Assembly (NCBI GenBank): GCA_051453625.1
Contig: JBOZIK010000001.1
Location: forward strand, 326,695-390,694
Source: Welwitschia mirabilis
Taxonomy: Eukaryota > Gnetophyta > Gnetopsida > Welwitschiales
Direction: 5' to 3'
Length of the DNA: 64,000 nt
Made by a program: the position numbers and the translations under genes
Notes under the pieces: model-generated
Told to the model about the DNA's origin: nothing
The model's database searches: none
Seen by the model: only the letters and a program-made list of their open reading frames with translations
Shown here: in pieces, positions 37,750 through 47,589 of the stretch
Position numbering within the stretch: position 1 is the stretch's first letter
Layout: the number at the start of each line of letters is the position of its first letter

Positions 37750-38330
37750 CTGATCAAATGATGGCCAAGGTCTTCCTCTACCAAAATTGAACAATGTCCA
37801 AGTAGCATTTCTCAACATTGACAGTTTTGCATGTTCATTAAGTTATGCAAGCAAAGAAAAAAGAGCATTATGACTAAGAACCAGGTCTTTGCACTTTGGA
37901 GAATCACTAGCAACATTGCTCAATGCCCAAATAACCTAAAAAATATTGTTAACTCATAAATTAATTTTAGAAACATTAAGAATACAAGATCTTGGCATCG
38001 CAACATCTAAACTAAAATATTACCTATTCATAAACATCATCACTAGAAGAACCTAACAATGGTATGGAAATTGGAACGACCCCATGATCGATCATGACTT
38101 TTTTATGAACTAACATTTCTGAATCTATATTTGTTAAGGCTGATGCTATTACAAACTAAAATAATAGTTAAACAAAAAAAAAGAAATAATAGCAAATGAA
38201 ATAGTTCTAGCCTAACATTCATGACAAATCATAGAACACTTTCACCTGAACATTGGAAAGATCACTTTTGGTAAGAAACTGAACAAAATGTAAGAGATCA
38301 CTTCTGGAAGATGCCTCTCTCTTTCCATGA
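37750..38330 (-). pseudogene. Importin-alpha fragment: three consecutive exons with introns
   Basis: Importin-alpha carries NLS cargo to the nuclear pore through armadillo repeats. Exon a (about 38,330-38,246) ends LHFVQFLTKSDLSNVQ and is followed by a GT donor. Exon b (38,155-38,024; AG before, GT after) is exactly 44 codons. It includes ALTNIDSE and MIDHGVVPISIPLLGSSSDD and ends in TAG where the family has Gln. Exon c (37,935-37,750; AG and GT borders) is 62 codons. It includes VIWALSNVASDSPKCKDLV, LNEHAKLSMLRNATWTL and PSFDQ, with one internal TAA at a Gln position. The pieces are colinear with armadillo repeats of plant importin-alpha and the introns are retained, so genomic DNA was copied. 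The IBB domain and later repeats are absent. Two stops make it a pseudogene. It lies inside CACTA-2. Confidence 0.88.
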
Positions 38331-39349
38331 TAACCATTAAAAAAAGAGAAAAATAGAAACAAAAAAGCCTTAACTCGGGAGTATGACTGTTGTTTATAGA
38401 GTTTAACAGTTTACCACCGCACAGATAGAACAGAAACAATCACACGCGGTATCTTTTGGGGCATTTTTTAGCCTATGAGTGGTCATAAATGAAGAGAGGG
38501 GAGATGTGGGAGCACCAAGTGTGTGGGGATTTTATGGAGCTTCAAGATCTGAGTCTTTTCGCACATTAATTGACCGTGGGTCACTCTTCTCTCATCCCCG
38601 TTTTATATCCATCATTGATGCTTCTTTCAGTTGTGCTGTCATGAATTTATAGCAGAAGTTCCTTCTGAACACAGATTTTAGCTCACTCAGAATTTTTACA
38701 GTTAAAGGGTGGTGAACGATCAGATGGGCATGGTAATGCGGGAAAGTGCACCGTTTTACGGACACACCAGACACGTCAATGAAGAAAAGCAGCATCAGAA
38801 TCTGACCTGGAAAACTTCAGCATTGTTTATGTTCTCGGGAGTTGCAGGGAAGCTAGTTTTGGTCAGATCAGCTTCCATGATTCTACTTTTCTTCTGGTAG
38901 CAATTGGTTACCTCTCAGAACAACGATAACGCCACTCTCAGCAATAGTAGAAGAACTGGAAGGAGCTCAAAAAGGAGTTAAGTTTTTATCGAGATGACAA
39001 AGTGCAGGGACAAAGTGCTGGTGACAATGCCCTATGACTTTCTGCACTGAAGAGACCATCAAGATGTAAGAGATCATATGTTCTTAAATAGCTAGAGAAT
39101 GCTTCACACCTTCTCAAGTCAATGAAAAGCTTCGGTTTCTCATCTGAGAATTAAACATATGCCATAGCTCTGTGGCTCTACATAAGAAATTTCAATTCGT
39201 TTTCATAAGAGCTTACCAATCATTATAAGTACCAAGTAATCTCCTGTTAAACACCACATTCAAGGAGTTTAAGCCATAAGAAGAGACTACATTCATAATC
39301 TACAAGGGGTGTAGCATAATAAACTAGCATAATGGTCATACTAGGATGA

Positions 39350-39690
39350 CCTTTCTCTAAAGTGGAATCTCACCTTGGTTTGGGCTATGTCTTCATTCAT
39401 CTATGGAATGGTTTTGCAATATCTATTGTGAATCGGATTCAAAATTTGTAGGGGTGTAGCCTTCCTCTTGGAATGACTATGACTGTGAACATCTCCAAAC
39501 TGGAACTATTATTGCCACACTCATCTCATCCTCTCGTGCCCTGAATGTGCTTGAAGAATTACCAGTGGAATCGGATTCACGTTGCATCTCAATGTGGTTG
39601 CTTACTACCATCTCAAGGTCATTCATTGAAGCTCTTGTCCTTGTCATTGGCCAAATGGGTTATTTTGAGATGTAATGCATAGATGCCACA
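39350..39690 (-). pseudogene. Unrecognised coding-like fragment inside CACTA-2
   Basis: A minus-strand frame reads MTRTRASMNDLEMVVSNHIE and then STFRAREDEMSVAIIVPVW with normal amino-acid composition and few stops. It is less AT-rich than its surroundings. I do not recognise the protein. Given the importin-alpha exons nearby, it may be another captured exon, but this is inference. Confidence 0.4.
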
Positions 39691-40777
39691 TTAAGAAAGT
39701 TTGTGCCTTGTATTTGAAGCATTCTAGAAAGAATTTTAAGTTCTAGAAGACTGATCAAATCATATATAGATAGGCCCATTTTCTCTATTTCTTAGTTGAA
39801 TCATAGTTTAAAGGCAACCGCTTACAATTTGACATGCAATACCAAGGATACACCATTTGTTGAAGACTATTATTTCTTTCTTGATCTAAAATGGGTGGAA
39901 CAGAAAATACTAGTACCTAGTTACTTAATAGCAGAGACTGAATTTTTCAGCTTAATAAGGCATGAAGTAACTTTTACTCTAGTTCTAAACTAGGTGCTAG
40001 CCATTACGAACATCTCGTAGAATCCATTTTTGTCAATTGTCTTTCCTTATAAGATTCTAAGTTTTTGACATTATGCAAGGCTAAATAAGATTTGTCGAAT
40101 GGAAGTCATTCCCTTCTATTAGATTTTGTAAGTCTGTCACTTCTTTAATTAGCAGGCATTTTACTCGATCGATTATAGGTTTTTAGAATATCAACAAAAT
40201 TAATACCGAATTATATGACTACATAGAAACTATAATCCTTTTTGGACATGTTCTACTGAAGAAATTTATCATAGGGGATGTTAAATGGTTCGACTGAAGT
40301 AGACAAGTTACAACAAAAATTCTTTGCAAAGTAAACTCTTTCCTATAGAATGCCATTTTTATTTCTATTTAGGGATTGGATTAGTTATTACTCTTAGACT
40401 AGAGATTTCTCTAGTTACAGATGTCATTATTTATGGGAAATATCACCCCTTATGTGAGGCTCCATCATCTTAAATGAGTATTTCAAAGGCTTGGCTAAAG
40501 TAGTTTTTTAGTTAGAACAGATGCTAAAAATTCTCTAAAGTAGAAACCTTTGAAATGTTTTTATGTAAATTCTTATCTGGGTAGAAATTATAATAGGAAT
40601 AATAGAAAAATATCCAAAACATTACATTGAGAGTGCTACAGAGTTTACAAAAAGTTTAAAACCTAAAAATAAAGGTACAAAGAGAAATGCCTTCCCTAGT
40701 AAAGAATTCAATGATGATAAACTCCAACAAGATTGAACTACTAGGACTGATAGCCATTACTTGTCTGAACCATAGTT

Positions 40778-41062
40778 GAAGAAGAAGTAGATATTCCATT
40801 GAAGAATGACATATGGGAAGGGCCTCTTAGTGAAGCATCAAATGGAAATATAGAGGGGGATAATGCAACAGAGTTTCACCAATGTAATCCCTTTCATGAA
40901 AATTATGAGCAAGGTACTCATCCAAATAAAAAATGATAAAATGAAGAATCAGATGATTCTTATGCTAGAAAGAGTTTTCCAAAACAATCTCTTAAACACG
41001 GGCCTAGAGATGAATATTTTAATAAAACACACAACAGATATCACAACCAAAGTCAAGGATGA
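40778..41062 (+). pseudogene. Unrecognised coding-like fragment inside CACTA-2
   Basis: One plus frame gives EEEVDIPLKNDIWEGPLSEA, then NPFHENYEQGTHPNKK and SYARKSFPKQSLKHGPRDEY, ending near a TGA at 41,060. Two adjacent stops lie near 40,936. The Ser/Arg/His/Asn-rich composition recalls the disordered tail of a nuclear protein. No family is recognised. The overlapping 83-codon open frame at 40,863-41,114 looks like a shadow, because its composition is less protein-like. Confidence 0.35.
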
Positions 41063-42910
41063 CATTTTAACTAGTGGTATTAGTTTAGAAAATGGGGTCA
41101 TCTTGGAATACTAACTTTAACAAGAACAAGGTTGTAACTTAAAGCAATGGGAAAATGACTTGTATGAGTGATAGGTCCTAGGATTAAGATTATTTATGCA
41201 AATTTACTTAGTAAATCTAGATGAAAATGTGGAATAATGTGTGCTATTGCAACCTTAATATCACTGAACTTATCATAATATATTTTGTTTAAGGTGAGGG
41301 CTTGAAGGACCTAATTTACCTTAAAGTATCAAGAATATTTAATTTATTGTTCAAGTCATTGAAAATGACTTTCTTGTAGGAACTAATGCTTTTATAAGAC
41401 TTTTTAAGATCATTTCTTCGAATAATAAAGTGCTTTATCAATTCATCTTAGCTAAATATATTCATAAAATACAAGATTTGAGGAGTTGGTAACATAAGAA
41501 CAGTAGTAAACTAATGCTGGATAGCACTTATTTCTAAGGATTATTATATTCTAATACCTACCCAACAATAGATTTAGGAGCAAAATAAGATAAATATTAC
41601 TTTTTCAAGTAAATATTAGTTCACAATAATTTTTAGCATGTAAACAAAGTAAAACAGCATTCTAACAGATAACTTCTCAGTTCTGTAATATATAACAAAT
41701 GCTAAAATGAAATCACAATACAAACATATTTTTTTTAGAAATATAATGCTTATACAATGATAAATAAATTAGCTACAAATAGTGTTTCCTTTGCAAGTCA
41801 TAATTGAAATGAAGAAGAGTACTCCAATATTGATCCCAAGGCTTTCTATCATTCCTAGATGTTATGCAAAGTGTGCCAAAAAGATTTCATAATGGTAACT
41901 CTAGGTCATATTTATACTAATCTTTAGGTAATTAGAGAGAGACAACAGTTGTACAAGAATGAATAACAGCTCCTCCTATATTAAGGGAGTAAATTACCAC
42001 ATGTTATGCATGAATTTAGAGCAGTTAGAACATTACCTCCATTTTCCCTGTGGCACTTGATTATAATGAGATCACTTTCCTTTCTTCTCATCTTTTTGTT
42101 TTTCATTAATAGTTGTTATGACACTTGTCATTATGCTCCATGGGTTTATAAACCTGCAAAACAATAATAGTATTTTCTTTAATTACTAAGTTATGCACTA
42201 TAATCAATATGTAATCCTAAATTATAATTCTAAAGTAATGCCTAAATATGAAAGATAATTGCTATATCTACGTAAGCTAAATAGCAATTCTATGTTTCTA
42301 ACAGCTGACTATGCATAAAATCTATTATTCAAAATGTAAATTTTTGCCTCATCAATGAAGAACCCTCTCCAACAAAACTAAAGAAACAAGAAACTTACCA
42401 AGGAATGATCCCAAAATGGAAATTATTGAAAAAAGTGGAGATTTGCAAGGTAGAGACAATCAAGATAAGTACACAAACAACCAAGGTTACTCTTACAATT
42501 TATCAAAGAAATGAAAACATTACAAGCAAGTTAGTGAAAATAGCATATATCTAACATCAGGTGAAGGACGATCACAAAGAAAGAAAAAGCAAATGTTAAA
42601 CTCAAGTTCTGGGCAATTACCAAGGAGAGGCAAATTGAGATCTTATAGTTCTAACTCAAAAGCTAAATAGTATTCTCATCATACGAGGAGCATAAGCAGG
42701 CTTTACCATGAGGTGTAGCTACTGATTTCCATTTAGAATATGAAGGCCCTTTTAAAAAACAAAAAAAAAAAAAAGCAAAAAAAAAAACCCAACTATTTGT
42801 CAACAGTAAAATCTTTATTAGTTTTGTTATCCCCTCCTTTCCATGGAAAAGTATCTATAGCCTAGTTGGAGCTCGAAAGATATGAATAGCATTAAATAAG
42901 TTAGGTCATA

Positions 42911-43078
42911 GTTTTTTCCCCTAAAGGTAATGATAAGTAGGTAATTTGTGTCACACAAATGCCCAATGCTACCTGGGCCTATGAAAACTTTCCATTTTTT
43001 ATGTTCCCTGTCAATGCGAGGGTTTGAACTCTAGACCTCTGGGTCCATGTGTCTGTGACCTTACCACTCTAGTAAGCT
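42911..43078 (-). mobile_element. tRNA-derived SINE with 6-bp target duplication
   Basis: The element is 168 bp. On the minus strand the head reads AGCTTACTAGAGTGGTAAGG, a box-A-like start. A box-B-like GAGTTCAAACC follows (plus strand GGTTTGAACTC, 43,021-43,031). This is the internal RNA polymerase III promoter layout of tRNA-derived SINEs. The tail ends in GGGGAAAAAAC. GTCATA flanks it at 42,905-42,910 and 43,079-43,084. It sits inside CACTA-2. The 3' body is not assigned to a named family. Confidence 0.72.
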
Positions 43079-43392
43079 GTCATAAACATCATCATTTAGT
43101 ATTATAATCCCTTTACCGTTCTTCTCTTCCCTAAATAAGCCATGACAAATATTTCTCATTGAAATTTTTTTTACTACTCCTTTTATCAGCCTTCTCAATA
43201 TATTTGATACCATTGTTAAACCATAAAATCATAAATTATCTAAAAACCTACCTTCTATGTTATAGAGAACCTCCCTTCCCACTTTGCACAACATGAAACG
43301 CATTTCAATAAAGGATGAAAAGTATTCAAAATTGTATCTTATTTGTAGACTTATTTATTTATTTATTTATTTATTGAAGGAAATTTTTTCTT

Positions 43393-44149
43393 NNNNNNNN
43401 NNNNNNNNNNNNNNNNNNNNNNNNNNNNNNNNNNNNNNNNNNNNNNNNNNNNNNNNNNNNNNNNNNNNNNNNNNNNNNNNNNNNNNNNNNNNNNNNNNNN
43501 NNNNNNNNNNNNNNNNNNNNNNNNNNNNNNNNNNNNNNNNNNNNNNNNNNNNNNNNNNNNNNNNNNNNNNNNNNNNNNNNNNNNNNNNNNNNNNNNNNNN
43601 NNNNNNNNNNNNNNNNNNNNNNNNNNNNNNNNNNNNNNNNNNNNNNNNNNNNNNNNNNNNNNNNNNNNNNNNNNNNNNNNNNNNNNNNNNNNNNNNNNNN
43701 NNNNNNNNNNNNNNNNNNNNNNNNNNNNNNNNNNNNNNNNNNNNNNNNNNNNNNNNNNNNNNNNNNNNNNNNNNNNNNNNNNNNNNNNNNNNNNNNNNNN
43801 NNNNNNNNNNNNNNNNNNNNNNNNNNNNNNNNNNNNNNNNNNNNNNNNNNNNNNNNNNNNNNNNNNNNNNNNNNNNNNNNNNNNNNNNNNNNNNNNNNNN
43901 NNNNNNNNNNNNNNNNNNNNNNNNNNNNNNNNNNNNNNNNNNNNNNNNNNNNNNNNNNNNNNNNNNNNNNNNNNNNNNNNNNNNNNNNNNNNNNNNNNNN
44001 NNNNNNNNNNNNNNNNNNNNNNNNNNNNNNNNNNNNNNNNNNNNNNNNNNNNNNNNNNNNNNNNNNNNNNNNNNNNNNNNNNNNNNNNNNNNNNNNNNNN
44101 NNNNNNNNNNNNNNNNNNNNNNNNNNNNNNNNNNNNNNNNNNNNNNNNN
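43393..44149. other. Assembly gap (N) with identical 50-bp flanks
   Basis: 757 N. The 50 bases before the gap (43,343-43,392, including ATTTATTTATTTATTTATTT) are repeated exactly after it (44,150-44,199). This is either a real long repeat or an unmerged overlap. Confidence 0.95.
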
Positions 44150-44250
44150 TTGTAGACTTATTTATTTATTTATTTATTTATTGAAGGAAATTTTTTCTTA
44201 ATATAGCTTCCATTCCTATTACACTAACATCTGAGAAGATTCAACCCACA

Positions 44251-44336
44251 TTGATATACATTGATACACATTGCTAATTTCACACTAAATTTGTTGATAC
44301 ACATTGATACACATTGCTAATTTCATATTAAATTTG
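44251..44336. repeat. 43-bp tandem duplication
   Basis: Two 43-bp units, each holding ACATTGATACACATTGCTAA, abut at 44,293/44,294. They differ at a few positions. Confidence 0.75.
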
Positions 44337-46163
44337 TTGATAACCCACCTTGGTAACCATCTTACTGGATCCAACTACACATTCAAACGTTATGCCATCA
44401 AAAGTAGTATGCTAAATAAACTTATAAGAGGAAGGACAAAAAAATATAAAGAGAAGTAATGAGAAATATAAATATATGTGGAGTATTAGGTGATCAAATC
44501 TTTAGATATGAATACAAAGATAAAACCTACGAGGTAATTTTATGGGATAAGTCAGAAACTTATGTGGATAAATTCAAAAAACAATAACATTTACCTAAAC
44601 AATGTTTGCGATTATGCAATTCTTAGTAGGTTCATCAAGCTTTTCAATGACCTAGCCTGATTGGATGAGGATTCCTCTAAAAAATTTTTATAGGCTTTTA
44701 GTAAGATCCCTTTTGCTATTTCATTAGGTAAGGATCCCACTTCAATCACCCATAGAAATTAATAGGTCTAAAATTAGTACTTTTTCTTAAACATTAAGTA
44801 GCTTTTTGATGCAGATTATGAGGATTCAATGGATAAACCTTATCACTGTACCATCATCCATGATTTCTCTTTTCTTATAAACTATAAATTCTCTTTTCTT
44901 AAATAGAGGTTTTGAGTTTTAGTTAAATTTAAGCCTTATGATGCTCAAATTTTCATGAATTCCTTAAATCAAAACCTTAACTATCACTGTTAAAAAATCC
45001 CAATGGCTTGTTTTAATCCTTATTAAAAACCTTAAACCATAGCACTTCCTAGAGGAAACTATTGCACCAATCTCTTTCTCTATAAACAGGTGCACCCACA
45101 AATCCAACCTATATTCCATTGCCTTAACAAAAGAACATTACAATTAATTAATTATTTGTCATGGCATTTAATAAGTGTGTATCATTATCGATCCATTGAT
45201 ATATGATTATCTAACTTTGTTATATTTTAGTAATTGCCTTTAACTAAAACTAATTCAAAATTAGCGTCGTATTTATTTTTTGGACTGAAATTACAAAAAG
45301 AAGTAGAGTTTACTTTGATCTAATGAAAAACAAAGAGAAAATTTTGCATACAACATAAAAACCATAAACACATAGGAGAGGAAAGAATTTTTTCGTTGTT
45401 TAGAGGCATAGAGACAGACTATTCAAAGATTTCAATTAATATTCTAGATTTGAATAAAGAAATCTATCAACTATTCAAAATGTGTTAGAGTTTATGATTG
45501 TAATTGCTCTTAATTCTTATTTATATTATAAGCGATGAATCAGGATGTTGACAGACTCTCTAGAATTGATATTTAGTGATTAGAATCTGTCAATGACTGT
45601 GAGCATTTTCTGAGCATCCAGTTGTTTTGCAGAACGATATGGAGAGAACAAGCTAAAGAGTGATCCTAGAAGCATCTTCATTAAAAGTTCTATTCTTTGA
45701 AAGAATGAATACAGATAGAAACAATGAAATCTTTCTTACAAAGTAGTCGCAGATATCATTTAATAAAGAAATTACATTATCAAAAGCTAAAACTGTGAAA
45801 TGTAAGCACACAGAGATTCTTAAAACAAAGAAAGAAAAGGATATAAGAAGAATACCAGAGTTTCTTTCTTTGGCAATACATTTCGTCTCTTCGTATGGGC
45901 GTTAATTTTTGTATGGTTGTTAGGGCAACCACAGTTCTTGTTGATTCTACTTAAAGATGAAATATATCTTTAAAGAAATGACTTTTTTCCCCTAAAATAA
46001 CCTTTCTTTTTAAGGATTTTAATTATGAACATCTTATTAAACAATTTCAAGTCTATTCTTAAGACATTTGTATATAAACATGTCTTAAAAAGCTTTTTTT
46101 TTAACCTTTCATGTGAGCCATTTATTAAAAGAAATGCCTTAATAGACTATAATTCTAGTAGTG

Positions 46164-47005
46164 CTTAATGAAAGATGAAAAACACCCTACCTAACACCAT
46201 CATTTTGTAACCGCTTACTTAATGCTACAAGCCAAAGACTTATAAGCACCCCCACCCCCATCCTTGCCTATAAAAGGGGCTTGATCCTTTAATTATAATA
46301 TATTTCATTTTATCAAAAGCACTGAACCTTTCAAGCATTAGTTATGATGGCATTCTAAGAACTTCTTTAGGGAGTGAGCTTCCTTTCAAGGATAGCTTGA
46401 GGAGTTCTTTCAGCTTTTTTCTATCTCTAGTGTAATGTGCCTTTTCTTTAATTTAATACTTAAGAGTTGTTTTCTTTTCATTATTAGTTACAAATCACTT
46501 TGTACTAGGAATGCTTAAGTAACAACGTACCTATCAAGATTCTTTAGTCAAATGAGTGAATTCAATTAGTTAATTTGTCTAAGTCTTAGCACTTTCATGG
46601 ATCTTGTGCAAAATGAGTTTATACTTTTCCTTTTTATTATAGGGCTATGAAGGATCAGTGAATTTTAAATTCACCAACACTCATATGATAAATGAAATTA
46701 TGTCATCATAACTCGAGCCATCATATTTGATAGTTTAAAGTTTGTTCCAGGATCATGTAGCATATGGTCAAGTGAGGAATTGCAAAAGGATGAATTGGGT
46801 AAACACTTGGAGATTGCTTACTTCCTACTTTTCCAACACCAATTTATCAACCTCTCTTATTTTTCCCTTTTTTTTTATCATATCTTAAAATTAAGCAAGA
46901 GTTTATGTTAATTCTGTTTAGGCAATCCCAATTTTCCCTATGAAAGAACGATACTGAGTTTTAACTCATTCTTAAATCTAATTCATGTATTAAAATGATC
47001 ATTTA
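46164..47005 (+). repeat. Second family LTR (C), continuation
   Basis: It resumes the LTR cut at 36,186. ATGAAAGATGAAAAACACCC and CCTACCTAACACC correspond to the reference LTR at the same point. A TATAAAAG box lies at 46,269-46,276, and homology runs to about 47,005, where the LTR appears to end. No further internal region follows. Confidence 0.7.
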
Positions 47006-47450
47006 ATATGTTGAAATCATCTAAACATACGAAAATAAGATTACGGGTTAATTAAATTTCCATTAATATTAATTACTATACCCACAAAAAAATCATTCTC
47101 TTTATTATTATGCTTTAAGGGAAAATTTCCCCCCAAATAAATGGGAGTATGAAGGATGAAAAGGAGTATATTAGAAGTGGAAGAAGGAGAATGAAAATAA
47201 AAGGGTAACATCCAAAGTACAGAACACTTTTTTTTAATCCCTTAAAGGGAATTCTTTCCCTATTCATAGTGAAAATCATGTCTATCTTGATATAAGCTAT
47301 GCTTGCTTACTTAGTAATGACCAATCAGCAAGAGCAATGTATTCAAAGCTTGATCTAATATTCTTCACTTAGGGATCTCAAATTTTCAATATCTAGGATT
47401 AGGGCTTGGGTGGGCATAGCAAAAAAAGGAGGAGTTGGAGGACATGCGTT
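47006..47450. other. Flanking DNA, no gene seen
   Basis: AT-rich sequence between the LTR end and the microsatellite. No coding signal is visible. Confidence 0.5.
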
Positions 47451-47512
47451 TTTTTTTTTTTTTTGTGTGTGTGCGTGTGGGTGTGTGTGTGTGTGTGTGT
47501 GTGTGGGTGTGT

Positions 47513-47555
<43 letters not shown>

Positions 47556-47587
47556 NNNNNNNNNNNNNNNNNNNNNNNNNNNNNNNN
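47450..47587. repeat. Poly-T and (GT)n microsatellite ending in a gap
   Basis: A 15-T run is followed by about 90 bp of nearly pure GT dinucleotide, with a few interruptions, and 32 N (47,556-47,587). Open frames here are an artefact of the repeat. Confidence 0.95.
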
Positions 47588-47589
47588 AA

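Larger units (their letters stand above)
36187..46163. mobile_element. CACTA-2: 10-kb CACTA transposon carrying host-gene fragments
   Basis: The left end begins CACGACTAGAGATATAGG and the right end, reverse-complemented, begins CACTACTAGAATTATAG; the outer 26 bases agree at 21 positions. Motifs like AAATGCCTTAAAA occur in both orientations just inside the left end (36,205-36,420) and more sparsely inside the right (46,040-46,140). The flanking trinucleotides are CCT and CTT. The LTR sequence is continuous across the element, which proves insertion. No transposase (TNP2 or TNPA type) is recognised, so it is probably non-autonomous. It contains importin-alpha exons, two other coding-like fragments and a SINE, plus gaps of 100 and 757 N. 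Confidence 0.82.

Noticed and set aside
43021-43031. Functional tRNA gene from the box-B-like sequence
   Set aside because: No cloverleaf can be formed around it; length, tail and 6-bp TSD fit a SINE instead.
36187-46163. Helitron as the carrier of importin-alpha exons
   Set aside because: CACTA tips at both ends and a 3-bp-type flank explain the insertion.
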